From NCBI RefSeq assembly GCF_905163445.1, contig NC_053195.1, positions 2,780,501 to 2,844,500 on the forward strand: a stretch of DNA of 64,000 nt, written 5' to 3'. This DNA comes from Pararge aegeria. Taxonomy: Eukaryota > Arthropoda > Insecta > Lepidoptera > Nymphalidae. Below, piece by piece: positions 11,095-21,004 of the stretch. Below the pieces are notes generated by a model. The model searched no databases, was not told where the DNA came from, and saw nothing but the letters and a program-made list of their open reading frames with translations. Within the stretch, counting starts at the first letter, position 1, and every line of letters starts with the position of its first letter. Both the position numbers and the translations under genes were made by a program.

Positions 11095-11188
11095 GGCTTT
11101 TTCTATGGCACCGTGATACGACGGTTTGCGCATAATCTAAAATCGATTTATCAAAATAAAGGTGTACACTATCGGTCAAAGAATACAG
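11095..11188 (+). other. Weak candidate internal exon
   Basis: A 94-base segment is preceded by a pyrimidine-rich acceptor (CATTCTTCATTTCAG) and followed by a consensus donor (CAG then GTGAGT). Only one of the three forward frames is open through it, encoding a peptide that starts GFFYGTVIRR and ends RSKNTG. I do not recognise the protein. No partner exon with compatible phase was found nearby, so it may be chance. It lies in one of the few stretches with no recognised repeat. Confidence 0.2.
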
Positions 11189-11346
11189 GTGAGTGCATTG
11201 GACATTCAGCTTTGATAAAAATAGTTTTTGTACCGGTAATTTTCTACTTTATAACTACCTAAAGGGAGTTTCTGTGAAAAGTCATTTATATCGTATAAAT
11301 ATAAGCTTCTTTAATACTATAAGCTGTTTAGGCAGGTAGTTTTGAA

Positions 11347-11612
11347 ACGGCCCATTGGCGCAGTGGGGAGTAATCCTGCTTTCTGAGTCCAAGGCTGTGG
11401 GTTCGATTTCCACAGCTGGATAATGTTTTTGTTATGAAAATGAATCTTTTTCAGTGTCTGGGTGTTTATCTGTATATTAAATGTACTTATGTATATTTTT
11501 CATAGAAATATTCATCAGTCATCTTAGTACCCATAACACAAGCTACGATTACTTTGGGGCTAGATGGCGATGTTTTTTTTTTCGTAGTACCTTTATTTAT
11601 TTTATTTATTTA
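11347..11612 (+). mobile_element. SINE-A copy, near full length
   Basis: Starts ACGGCCCATTGGCGCAGTGG, has B box GGTTCGATTTCC and a tail GGCTAGATGGCGATG followed by a T-rich end extended by TTTAT units. The A-box region carries a small insertion (GGGGAGTAATCC). Confidence 0.86.
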
Positions 11613-11992
11613 TTTTGTATTATATAAACTAGATAATACTTCTTGTGTATGTTAATTTTTGTAGTCTTCTTGTGTACGTTTGTGGTGATAATTATATTCC
11701 GATCTGCCGGAACACCATGGCCATATATATAGATCACCAACTCCTCCCAGATTACCACGTTCATAAACCCTCCCGTCGGGAGCTTCACTCCCGAGAGTAC
11801 AGCTTTGACAGTATTATGCATGTTGATCATGTTAATTTCAAGTCTTTTAATATGAATTTCTTTCTTTTGATATTTATATCTCTAAACCTAAGGTAATTAA
11901 AAATGAACCTTTAAACTATGGTAATTAAAAACGATGAAATTTTAGGAAAATAAACGAGAGGTTGGTAGTTAATACGTAGCTTAGGTACAAAC

Positions 11993-12122
11993 CAGTGGCG
12001 TGACCAGGGTATGCATAAAGCAGGTACATGGCATAAAATGGAATAAATCCCCTCCAATATGAGTTATATACAATAATTTGGGTATGCAGTGCTTTTCTGC
12101 ATGTATGAAGTGCACGCCACTG
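11993..12122. mobile_element. MITE-A copy with perfect 8-bp target duplication
   Basis: A 130-bp element with inverted ends CAGTGGCGTG and TGCACGCCACTG. It is flanked on both sides by GTACAAAC (11985-11992 and 12123-12130). The 8-bp duplication and short inverted ends identify it as a hAT-type miniature element. It has no coding capacity and would need a transposase supplied in trans. Confidence 0.88.
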
Positions 12123-12269
12123 GTACAAACTACATCTACATGAATCTCTTGGAATTCTGACGAAGGTTGCTTGTCTATGGTCGTGACATATTTTTCTCCT
12201 AGTTTTCAAAAAAAATTTAAATTGTTTGTTGCAGTATGGCAATGACCAATAGACAAGTCAGGTTATGCG

Positions 12270-12362
12270 AGTTGCCTAGTGAAAATCGATTGGTGAAAGA
12301 TAAATGTATGAACTAGGAATCATCTTAGATTAGGTATGACTTATTTAGGCATTACCTTGTCC
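12270..12362. mobile_element. MITE-C fragment
   Basis: The stretch with GCCTAGTGAAAATCGATTGG and, later, TTAGGCATTACCTTGT matches the right half of the complete MITE-C at 37817-37993. The ends are decayed. Confidence 0.45.
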
Positions 12363-12954
12363 GTCGTATTAGTATTCTTTGAGAGATCAAACCCGCAACT
12401 TGGGATTTTTGAGTCCATAGGTCTCATCGCATATCTTTAAACTATGTAGATTCTTCTACGGATCCAGTAGCGATAAATACCCCGAGCAAACCTCTCTCCA
12501 TCGCCCGTTGAAATACTCTGAGACTTGCTATGAGACCTAAAGTTAGCGACTAGATATACTTTCGGAGTCATACGTCATACCTTTGTTCGAACAGTCTAGA
12601 TACAATTTAAATATTAAAGGAAGCGGCGATATACATAAAATAGATCTGTCAACCACTTGTCAACCATTTTCATTTCGCGATTAGCCATAGTAGTTTTTAC
12701 CATGGAACTACACAATCGAACGAACTATATTTATTCCTTACAACATTATTGTAAATTACTTTATGCGCTGTATTTTTTATGGCCCAACAAGCGATCGGTA
12801 CATTGATACACAGATTGTAAGATATACAGTGTCGCTTGTAATATATCCACAGTTGTGGGATTTTTGAAAGGACCCCGCTTAGGTGGACAAATACCCTTCA
12901 ATAGCTATGGTAGTAGTAGTATAGAGAACAATGTTACCCGTTCTCCGTTATATT

Positions 12955-13030
12955 CCCCTAGTCGCCTCGTACGACACCCACGGGAAGAGATGGTGTGGTA
13001 ACAACTGTGTTCTGATCTGCCGTCACCACT
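12955..13030 (-). mobile_element. LINE-like dispersed fragment
   Basis: The segment with TCGCCTCGTACGACACCCAC and GTGTTCTGATCTGCCGTC is the reverse of the conserved core at 53703-53975. It is a short piece of an unassigned non-LTR element. Confidence 0.5.
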
Positions 13031-13049
13031 CAGCAATGCTTGCGACTAA

Positions 13050-13205
13050 TGCCCGTTTTCACTAAACTTAGAATCGCCTAATTCGCATGCCTAATGATTT
13101 AGGCGTTGTCTATAGAAAAAGAACGTTTCACCAACTCTAAGGCGATAACTATTGACAGAGGTAGATGTGTGCATAATCAATATCCGTAGATTAGGCGTTA
13201 CTTTT
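13050..13205. mobile_element. MITE-C copy, right end lost
   Basis: The left end TGCCCGTTTTCACTAAA is intact and preceded by TAA. Internal matches with the complete copy at 37817 continue (CCTAATGATTTAGGC, AACGTTTCACCAA). The right inverted end is missing; homology fades near 13205. Confidence 0.55.
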
Positions 13206-13333
13206 TTTACTTCTTCTCATCCTTTTTCGTCGTAAGCATAAGTTCCAGACGTGGCTATGCAAGTCATTGGGTACATACGGCAAAACATATTTCTACATGC
13301 ATCATACAGATATTTTATTAAGGCTTAAATAGG

Positions 13334-13336
<3 letters not shown>

Positions 13337-13373
<37 letters not shown>
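13337..13373. repeat. TA dinucleotide microsatellite
   Basis: An uninterrupted TA run of about 36 bases, the longest in the window. Length is likely to be polymorphic. No function is inferred. Confidence 0.9.
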
Positions 13374-13378
<5 letters not shown>

Positions 13379-13965
13379 AGTATCTTAATTCTACTTTAAT
13401 ATAAAGAATAACTTAACATTTATATTTGAAAAAAATTATAATAAACTGGTTATAAAAATGTGACTTCAAAGTTGACAGCACTTGTAAGTAGAGGTGTCAA
13501 AATAAATGCATTTCGTAGTAAGGTACGTTTTGAAAAATTCATTTTACGTACTTAACAACGTTAATGATTTAAAATACAAATCAAACATAAACCAGTCGAC
13601 GCTATAATTTTAGATCGACCATCCGTGCATCTTTGGTGTTTTGGTGTATCGTCGGTCGACACTATAATTTTTTATTAACAATATAGATCATCGCTCCTGA
13701 CCGGTGTCTATTCAAATAATGCGCGATTCATCATTATCAAGAAATGTTCAGCAAAAAAGAAAACTATAACACGTTTATATGTGTGGGTGAGGTTCCATGA
13801 ACTAGGTGTACAGTCGCCAACAAAATTACATTCTGGCGTCAACACCTAGCAAGTCTCGCATTGGAGACATTATTCTTCCCGGTGACAGGATAACAGTTGA
13901 TCTTCTCCCGCAGCGTTATCAAGTCTTCGAGCATTAGAGCACAAGTGGAATAATATCTTTATCTG
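13374..13965. other. Interval with no supported feature
   Basis: Nothing supportable seen. There is a short internal echo (GTCGACGCTATAATTTT near 13596 and GTCGACACTATAATTTT near 13653), too short to classify. Confidence 0.4.
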
Positions 13966-14391
13966 ATAATCACATCAACCCAGTGGCGTGCACTTCATAC
14001 ATGCACGAAAGCACTGCATACCCTAAAATTTATATATAACTCGTATAGGAGGAGAATTTTTGCTGTTTTATGCAATTTTCCTGCTGCACCAAGTGCACGC
14101 CACTGTATCAACCTAGTACCGGCCCACTAAAGAACAGGGGTCTCCTCCCACAATAAAAAGGGGTCGTAGTTCACCACGCTGGCCTAGTTTTTGGACTCTA
14201 ACACCTCTGAGAACATTATGTTGAACTCTCAGGCATGCAGGTTTCCTCACGATGTTTGCTTTCACCGTTGAAGCAAGTGCTATTTTAATTACTTAAAACG
14301 CACATAACTAAGAAAAGCTAGCGGTGCGTGCTGGGATTCGAACTGGGCCCCCCGATAGGGAAGTTAAGCACCCAATGCGCTATCACCGCGG
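13966..14391 (-). mobile_element. SINE-B copy split by a MITE-A
   Basis: The SINE-B tail begins left of the MITE (GATAATCACATCAACC) and resumes at 14106 with TATCAACCTAGTACCGGCCC, continuing through CAGGCATGCAGGTTTCCTCA to a head near GCGCTATCACCGCGG. The MITE at 13981-14105 lies in its tail. Promoter boxes are degraded. Confidence 0.78.
13981..14105. mobile_element. MITE-A copy nested in a SINE-B tail
   Basis: Ends CAGTGGCGTGCACTTC and AAGTGCACGCCACTG are well preserved. The flanks CATCAACC and TATCAACC match at 7 of 8 positions, as expected for an aged hAT target duplication. The interior includes the family motif GCACTGCATACCCTAAAATT. Confidence 0.85.
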
Positions 14392-14396
14392 AAATA

Positions 14397-14650
14397 ATAC
14401 ATACGACAATATTATATAATTCACACATCGCAATCTACCCCCAAAGTAAGCGTAGCTTGTGTTAGGTACTAAGATGACTGATGAATATTTTATGAATAAT
14501 ATACATATAAACACCCAGACACTATAAAACTTTCATGTCACAAACATTTGCCAGTTCTGGGAATCAAACCCACAGCCTTGGACTGAGAAAGCCGGGTCAC
14601 TACCCGGCCTAATCTAATAATAACCTAACCTTAGCTAATCGGCCGTCTAA
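14397..14650 (-). mobile_element. SINE-A copy with altered head
   Basis: Tail at left (ATACGACAATATTATATAAT), head at right ending CTAATCGGCCGTCTAA. An extra short segment (TAATAATAACCTAACCTTAG) sits inside the A-box region, which should inactivate the promoter. It lies 5 bases from the SINE-B copy at 13966-14391. Confidence 0.8.
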
Positions 14651-14696
14651 CCCTATATAAAACATGCCTATGTTTAATGACTATTAATGTTGTGCG

Positions 14697-14760
14697 GTGA
14701 CGGCAGATCAAAATATAGTTGTCACCAGCCCTTCTCCACGGCCACGGCGTCACACATAGC
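14697..14760 (+). mobile_element. LINE-like dispersed fragment
   Basis: GACGGCAGATCAAAATATAG followed by TTGTCACCAGCCCTTC matches the core at 53770-53830. Only this short piece is visible. Confidence 0.45.
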
Positions 14761-15319
14761 GTTGGGTAATGGTGAGAAGAGAAATGGAGAAGAATTGCCC
14801 ACTCTGTGCTTCGAATAGCGTTAAGCCTTCGTCGGTTCCGGTTATTGAAAATAACACGTACTGATAAATGGTTGATAAGGCCCGCCAACCAGTGTCTGGG
14901 CAGTGTGACGGGTCCAGCTCCTAGTCAGTCTTTTCTTTTAGAAAGAAGGAGCAGTAATAATAATAATATACTTTTTTGGGCACAAGGAACAAGTACAAAA
15001 AGACACATTACATTTATTATATTGTTACAACATAACATAGTTAATCGATATATGTCGATATATGTTATATGGTGAAAAGCTTCTTCCCCTATACTAGGAT
15101 TTAAAAGAAAGAAAGAAAAATCGTCTTTATTGTCACACATTTGTGTAAAATGTTACATTTGTGTCATAAATTGTTAAAGAATAAAAAATAAATAAAAAAA
15201 GATGTGTGACAAAGGAGCTGGCTCAGTATAGCTGCATACTAAAACGCGCAGCACTGGTTTTCAGCCGGCCCCATTATCTTCGTCGTCACTGAATCCTCGC
15301 GACTAAACAATAACAAAAT

Positions 15320-15984
15320 TCATCATCTGTCTGCGCCTTTTCCCATCATCTGGGGTCGGCTCTCCTTGTCCGTTTCCTCCATTCAAGACGGTTTTGAGCA
15401 GTTTCCGCGTTGATATCATTTAGCTTCAGGTCATTTTGGACCGTCGTTAACCAGGTGGCGGGGGGTCTTCCGCGCCCACGCTTCGTCGTCGGTATGTCCA
15501 GGGCTACTCGTACCATGTGGTCTGCGGGTCGTCTGACAACGTGTCCATACCAGCGCAATCGTTTTTCCTGTAATTTATGAACGATGGGAGTGATTCCATA
15601 ACTACCTCTAACATACTCGTTCTTGATTTTGTCGAGGCGGGTGACGCCCGCTGACCAGCGTAACATGCGCATCTCAGTGGTGTGTAACTTTGTGCTGTGC
15701 TTTTTGGTAGCGGCCCAGCATTCCGTACCATACAGTATGGCAGGGCGGATTGCAGTTTTGTATAGTTTCCCTTTGATCTTTAGGGGCATTCTTCTGTCAC
15801 ACATTACGCCTGTGAGCTGTCTCCACTTATTCCAGCCAGCTGTAGTACGATAAGTCACGTCATCGTCAATTTTACTATCGTTGCTTATTATGGATCCGAG
15901 GTATTTGAATTGCTTTACTGTGGGAATACGAGTATTATTAATATAGAATTTAATTTGGGCGGCGTCGGTTGTACCATCGAAAAA
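15320..15984 (-). pseudogene. 5'-truncated RTE LINE with 16-bp target duplication
   Basis: On the minus strand a frame of about 210 codons runs uninterrupted from 15984 to 15346. It contains FKYLGSIIS, then KLYKTAIRPAILYGTECWA, the tail KRLRWYGHVVRRPADHMV and the end RTRRADPR, the C-terminal part of RTE-type reverse transcriptases. Catalytic and endonuclease parts are missing. TAAACAATAACAAAAT occurs immediately on both sides (15304-15319 and 15985-16000), a clear target-site duplication from target-primed reverse transcription. The perfect duplication and open frame suggest a recent insertion. Confidence 0.9.
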
Positions 15985-16000
15985 TAAACAATAACAAAAT

Positions 16001-16599
16001 AATCATAAAAAAAGGACAATAACATATATTATAATATATACAAAAATATTATAATATATGTAACCAGTATTTTAGGAGACAGTGCTCTCCAAGTCCAACA
16101 CTAAAGAATAGATACACAATTTTAAGTAGTAGATGGTCTAGGTAAAGTTTTTAGGTTAACAAACAGCAACACAAAATGTTATTATATAGGTGTGTGTCTA
16201 GTGTGCATATAATTGTGTGAGCGTGTGAGTGTATTTTTGTGTGTGTTTTTACATGTGCGTCTCTGTTTATGAAAAATTTGAAGGAACGAATGTTATGGAA
16301 TGAATGATAAATGAAGAATGCGTGATAATTATGTCTAAATAAAATTACCTTATAACAAAGTTATTTTAAGATTTGTAATCATTAAGAAATGTAAACTCTT
16401 CAGGTTCGTTATGGGAACATTTAAACAATTATTTATTTAAACAGGCATTAATGGGTTATTATGAAGTTACACATTAATAATTTTTATAAGCCACATTTGA
16501 GTTAACATAAAAATCAGTAGGGACTCTTGAGTGAGAAAGTATTACACCAGGAAGGCTAAGAGCGGATTGATATACATCACACGCCTTAAAAACATCCCT
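16001..16599. other. AT-rich interval; part duplicated at 18.6 kb
   Basis: Contains TG-rich sequence at 16195-16260. The stretch 16271-16345, including AAGGAACGAATGTTATGGAA and TGAAGAATGCGTGATAA, recurs at 18628-18690 inside a disrupted SINE-B. No gene is seen. Confidence 0.55.
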
Positions 16600-16970
16600 A
16601 TCCCTACTAATATTATGAATGCCAATGTAAGTTTGTTTGTTACGCTTTCACGCAAAAACTACTTAATCGATTCTCATGAAACTTTCTACACATATTCTTG
16701 GAAGTGTAAGAAGTAATATAGGATACTTTTTATCCCGACATTAAGCTCGGTTCCTTTGGGAGAGGGGATGAAAGTGTTTGACGATTTTACACCATTAAAT
16801 AATTATTTTTGTACTATAGAGGTTATAATTGTGTAGATCTGATGAATTTGGTTGGAGATAGAGGACAGAACTCATCAGCGGAGAGCAGCAAACCCCTCAT
16901 TTAAGGCTTAGCGAAACTGAATACTTTAAAAACAAAAACAAACTCAGACGAAGTCGTGGCCAACAGCTAG
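16600..16970 (+). mobile_element. Non-autonomous Helitron, Lep1-like
   Basis: Begins TCCCTACTAATATTATGAAT and ends GTCGTGGCCAACAGCTAG followed by T. It is longer than the copy at 2179 because it retains the middle part with CGGAGAGCAGCAAACCCCTC and TTAAGGCTTAGCG. No coding. Confidence 0.77.
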
Positions 16971-17443
16971 TTATTAATAATGGTAAGGTTAAAGCAAGTG
17001 CTAAACTGCTTAAAACGCACATAACTCCGAAAAATTGAAGGTTGACGTTCTAGCCTTAATTCTATCACCTTTATTCATCGTAAATTAGAATTTAGGCAGC
17101 TCACACATAATCCGAAGCTGACTGTACATGGAAAGTTTAAAAACGTCCATTTAATTTTAAACCGTATTAAAAATCATCTAGGTTTAAAATCGCTTACTAA
17201 TAAGTTTATCAAGTGATCTAGTTTTGGAGAGTTTAGAAATATATTTGAGCTAATAGCTTGATAAGTGCTTCAAGAAATTCGGTGATTGTTGTGTGATTGG
17301 TTTTTTTTTTTAATTATTTTAAATAAGCGAGAACGGAAGTGTACTTAAATAACTTTATAGTTATTATTGATATTTATAATCGAAGGCACTAGAAGAAAGG
17401 TGTAGAGTGTAATATGAAGATATGTATTTTATTTTTAGTTCAC

Positions 17444-17704
17444 AATAAGTTAGCCCTTGACTGCAATCTCACCTAAGATGGTAGCGGGCTAACCGGTTAA
17501 GGATTATGGTAGTCATACCATTAATCGGTTTCTACGCGGAACACCGGAACACTAAATCGCTTAGCGGCTCGTCTTTGTCGGTAGGGTGGTAACTAGCCAC
17601 GGCCAAAGGCTCCCACCGGACCAGACCAGAGAAATTTCAGAAATTATAAATTCCCAAATTGCCCCTGCCAGAAATCGAACCCTCCTACTTAAATTCACAG
17701 TGAT
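17444..17704 (-). mobile_element. SINE-C copy
   Basis: Tail at left (AAGTTAGCCCTTGACTGCAA), core TCGGTAGGGTGGTAACTAGC, and a reversed B box AGAAATCGAACCCTCC near the right. The far end of the head is replaced after TTCACAGTGATTAG, so the A box is missing. Confidence 0.83.
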
Positions 17705-17734
17705 TAGTTATGTACGTTTTAAGCAATAATCACT

Positions 17735-17798
17735 TGCTGGGATCGAACTCGGGACCTACACTTATAAGACCCCACCAATGCGCCAAGGAGCTCGCCAA
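17735..17798 (-). repeat. Isolated tRNA-like SINE head
   Basis: Read on the minus strand it begins GGCGAGCTCCTTGGCGCATT and has a B-box-like GAGTTCGATCCC. It resembles the SINE-C head but has no SINE-C body attached. It is too degenerate to fold as a tRNA. Confidence 0.5.
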
Positions 17799-17934
17799 AA
17801 ATAATAACAAAAAAAAAAAAATCTCTTCGAACATAAATTGGGTTTCATTGATTAAGCTTAATTATCAATTACTCCGCGCAAAGTGGAAGAATCTGTATGG
17901 TGTAATTTATAATTTCTTCAATCTTTATACTCAA

Positions 17935-18208
17935 CTAGCTGTTGCCCGCGACTTCGTCTGCGTTTGATTTTGTTTTTAAAGTATTCAGAATCGCTAAGCC
18001 TTAAATGAGTATAGTATTATATATAACATGTGACTGTCAATTAATTATAGACAAATAATTTGCAATAAAATAAAAGTGCGACTATAATTAAAGATCTAAG
18101 CTATCCTATCTCTTAAGTTGGACCAGACTGCTCACGGTGTGCCAATTTAATTTAAAATCGGTTAAGTAGTTTAGGAGTCCATCGCGGACAAACATCGTGA
18201 CAGGAGAT
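17935..18208 (-). mobile_element. Non-autonomous Helitron, second 5' type
   Basis: Reverse copy of the element at 2952-3236. It ends CTAG at the left and has its TC start at 18207-18208. Internal matches include GACCAGACTGCTCACGGTGT. The two copies are easily aligned over their whole length, suggesting a common recent source. Confidence 0.77.
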
Positions 18209-18254
18209 TTATATATATTAAGATTATAATTGTTTTTAAATTAACTCAATTCAT

Positions 18255-18942
18255 TGTAAAGTCATCATCTCCTGAGGATGCTCCGGTTCAGCTTCACCGT
18301 TGAAGTGATACTATATTTGCTTAAAACGCACATAACTTAGAAATGTTAGAGGTGCGTGAATCGAACTCGGCCCCCCGAAAGTCGAAGTCCTACCACTGGG
18401 CTCTCAGCGTCTCAAGGCAATAACCGTATTCAAATGCCATCAACATCATATCGACCCATTGCCGGCCCTCTCTCACAATGAGAAGGGGTTAAGGCCGTAG
18501 TCCACCACGCTGGCCCAGTGTAGATTGGTGGACTCGACATACTTTTCAGAACATTATGTAGAATTCTCAGGCATGCATTTCCTCACGACGTTTTCCGTTG
18601 AAGCAAGTGTATTTTTGTGTGTGTTTTGAAGGAACGAATGTTATGGAATGAATGATAAATGAAGAATGCGTGATAAGTATGTCTCAAAAAAATATACCTT
18701 ACTAGCTGTTGCCCGCGATTTCGTCTGCGTTTTATTTTGTTTTTGATGTGACATTAAATTAAATTGTAGTATTCAGTATTCAGTATCGCTAAACCTTGAA
18801 TGAGGGGTTTGCTGCTGTCCGCTAAGGAGTTCTGTCCTCTATCTCCAAATTAAATTACTCAAAACGCACATAACTTGTAAGAGGTGTTGGGATTCGAACT
18901 CGGCCCCCCGAAAGTCGAAGTCCTACCACTGGGCTCTCAGCG
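18255..18942 (-). repeat. Rearranged SINE-B / Helitron mosaic
   Basis: Three SINE-B pieces (18294-18410, 18438-18612 and 18851-18942) surround a fragment shared with 16271-16345 and a Helitron 3' end (18712-18850, starting CTAGCTGTTGCCCGCG). The SINE-B head plus its non-SINE flank (CAAGGCAATAACCGTATTCA) is present twice, at about 18350-18430 and 18880-18972. This shows a local duplication, not two independent insertions. Confidence 0.7.
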
Positions 18943-19410
18943 TCTCAAGGCAATAACCGTATTCAAATGCAGGTACTTCATCATAACCACACGACCGGTC
19001 CAAAAACGTTGCAATTTCGCCCGCAAAAAGCGTTGGGCGCTGGGAAGTTTGCCGCGAATGCCTGGGATCAATCACACGACACTCGTTAAGGAGCCTGTTG
19101 CGTTGGGGTCATTAACCAGGGCATTTCGGCGTATGTAGGCGACTCTACCTGCCGACCGGACAGACCGCGTTCGCGAAACATATGCGCGAATATTTAAAAA
19201 AAAAAACCTGTGCAATTAATTCGCACACTTAATCATCACTCACCATCAGGTGTGATTGCTGTCAAGCGCTCGTCTGTAAACATAAAGCATAAAAAAAAAA
19301 ACTCGGCAGAAGTGAAACCTATGATATAAACTACCTACGTCATTGATTCAATCAGCATCTTCCGAACCGTCAGAACCGTCACCGTAACTGAGTGCCTAGA
19401 TACCTGTTAC

Positions 19411-19552
19411 CAGGGTGAGCACTTCATACATGCGCAAAAGCACTGCCTACCCTAAAGTTTTTGTATAACTCACAAGTGCGAAGGATTTTTCCATTTTATT
19501 GCATCTTCCTTCTTTATGCATACGCTGGTGAAAAACTCTGTGCACGCCACTA
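19411..19552. mobile_element. MITE-A copy, diverged left end
   Basis: Left end CAGGGTGAGCACTTCATACA, family motif GCACTGCCTACCCTAAAG, right end TGTGCACGCCACTA. The inverted ends are partly decayed. Confidence 0.75.
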
Positions 19553-19639
19553 CATGGCACATACAGATCTACAAACATACACTTGTTTCACAGGTAATGC
19601 CTACCTTCAGGGAGGTTTTTTTTATTCGATTAAAACTTG

Positions 19640-19715
19640 GCCCTTCCGGTGCGATGTCGCGTCAAAACCATGACGCGACATCGCACCGGAACGCTAAATC
19701 GCTTAGCGGCACGTC
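19640..19715. repeat. SINE-C fold-back with perfect 21-bp arms
   Basis: A segment of SINE-C core runs forward and then immediately backward. The arms 19644-19664 and 19671-19691 are perfect inverted copies (key part TGCGATGTCGCGTCA) around a 6-base loop AAACCA. The right side continues as reversed SINE-C (CGCTAAATCGCTTAGCGGCA). Only this short part of the SINE is present. Confidence 0.85.
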
Positions 19716-20019
19716 TTTTTATATTGCAAATGTAAAGTTTATTTATTTTTCCACAAAATTATTCTATTCAGATATTAAATATATTTTAATTTCCATGATA
19801 ACTAAAACAGAGTGGGTAATGTATTCTATCAAATTATATATATCTGTTTATTTCTAATGCTATCACTACAGAGCAGGTGTGTGCAGGTGTTGGATGTTAG
19901 GATGCTGGGATTCAAACTCGCCCACTCTGCTATCACCGCTTCTTAGTTCAGACTTAGGTACTTATTTGTATTGAAAAATAATCTGTAGTCAAATAAAAAA
20001 AATAAAGTGGGGGTATGCC

Positions 20020-20095
20020 TACAATAGCCTCGTATGACAGCCGCGGTAAGAGGAAAGGTGGTGACATCTGTAATGTGATCCGCAATCATCAGCGA
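20020..20095 (-). mobile_element. LINE-like dispersed fragment
   Basis: AGCCTCGTATGACAGCCGCG followed by GGTGGTGACATCTG is a diverged reverse match to the core at 53703-53975. Confidence 0.45.
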
Positions 20096-20358
20096 AATTA
20101 TAATTGTACCGCAAATAAATAATTAAAATCGCACCTAAACGTAGTGCATATGAAAATATCTCAGCCAGCGATGTCATGCTTTCATTTATCGCATCGCGCT
20201 AATTTTAATGAGGCCCGATATTATTCCGACCGCTCTTTGTGGCCGCGCGGGGCCCGATGCACTGGTAATTGACATTCTTTCCGAAAAAACCACTCGCCCG
20301 TAAGGAGCTGTCGGTGTGCGTTGAATACTGCCCAGGGACCGTTTGCACTTAACCGAAA

Positions 20359-20578
20359 CGTATTCCAAATTCAAATTTTATTTATTTCAAGTCGCGTGAA
20401 GTCTGCCACTTAACTGCCCAGACACCGTTTGTACTGACACGAACGTATTCCAAATTCAAAATTTATTTATATCCAGTCGTTTGAAGTCTGTCATTCAACT
20501 GCTCAGGCACCACATGTACTTACACGAAAAGTATTCCAAATTCAAAATCAATTTTTTTCCAGTCGTTTGAAGTCGTAC
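20359..20578. repeat. Tandem repeat, 85-86 bp period
   Basis: Units start at 20359, 20444 and 20530 with CGTATTCCAAATTCAAA; the third is cut short. About 2.6 units are present and they differ at many positions, so the array is old. The preceding 30 bases (CTGCCCAGGGACCGTTTGCA) look like the end of an earlier partial unit. Confidence 0.85.
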
Positions 20579-21004
20579 TGCTACTAAAAAAAAAACCATG
20601 AAGCAACCGATTAAGATGTATGGGTTTAATATAAATGACACATAAAAAACACAATAGTTCCTACTCTAAATATCAACTTCGTTTGAACTAGCCTTTAGTC
20701 TAGCTCTAAAAAGGTGTGAAAAGGGCAACGCACTTTTCTTCCTGTGTCTTATATGCCAAATGCGTGATGCGTACATTTGTCCCACAAGTGTGTAGTTTAT
20801 GACTGTTATCACAAAAAAAGAGCATTGACTATCGCCCAAAATTAGTGTATTTTTTCTTTTACAGCATTGTTCTATTAAAGTAAGTCAGTCAGTCAGTAAG
20901 TGAGCAAGTTAGTGGCAGCCTTTGCTCTGACTTTTGAATTTTGAGAGTATATATTCCGGTGTACTCAGATAGCATTTTAATTTCGGCCCCAAAGGGTTAA
21001 GTTA

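Noticed and set aside
11095..11188. Nuclear receptor DNA-binding exon because of the GFF start
   Set aside because: The peptide lacks the required zinc-binding cysteines and does not resemble the P-box region after GFF.
15504..15731. Overlapping short frames within the RTE copy
   Set aside because: They are other-frame readings of the reverse-transcriptase remnant on the minus strand.
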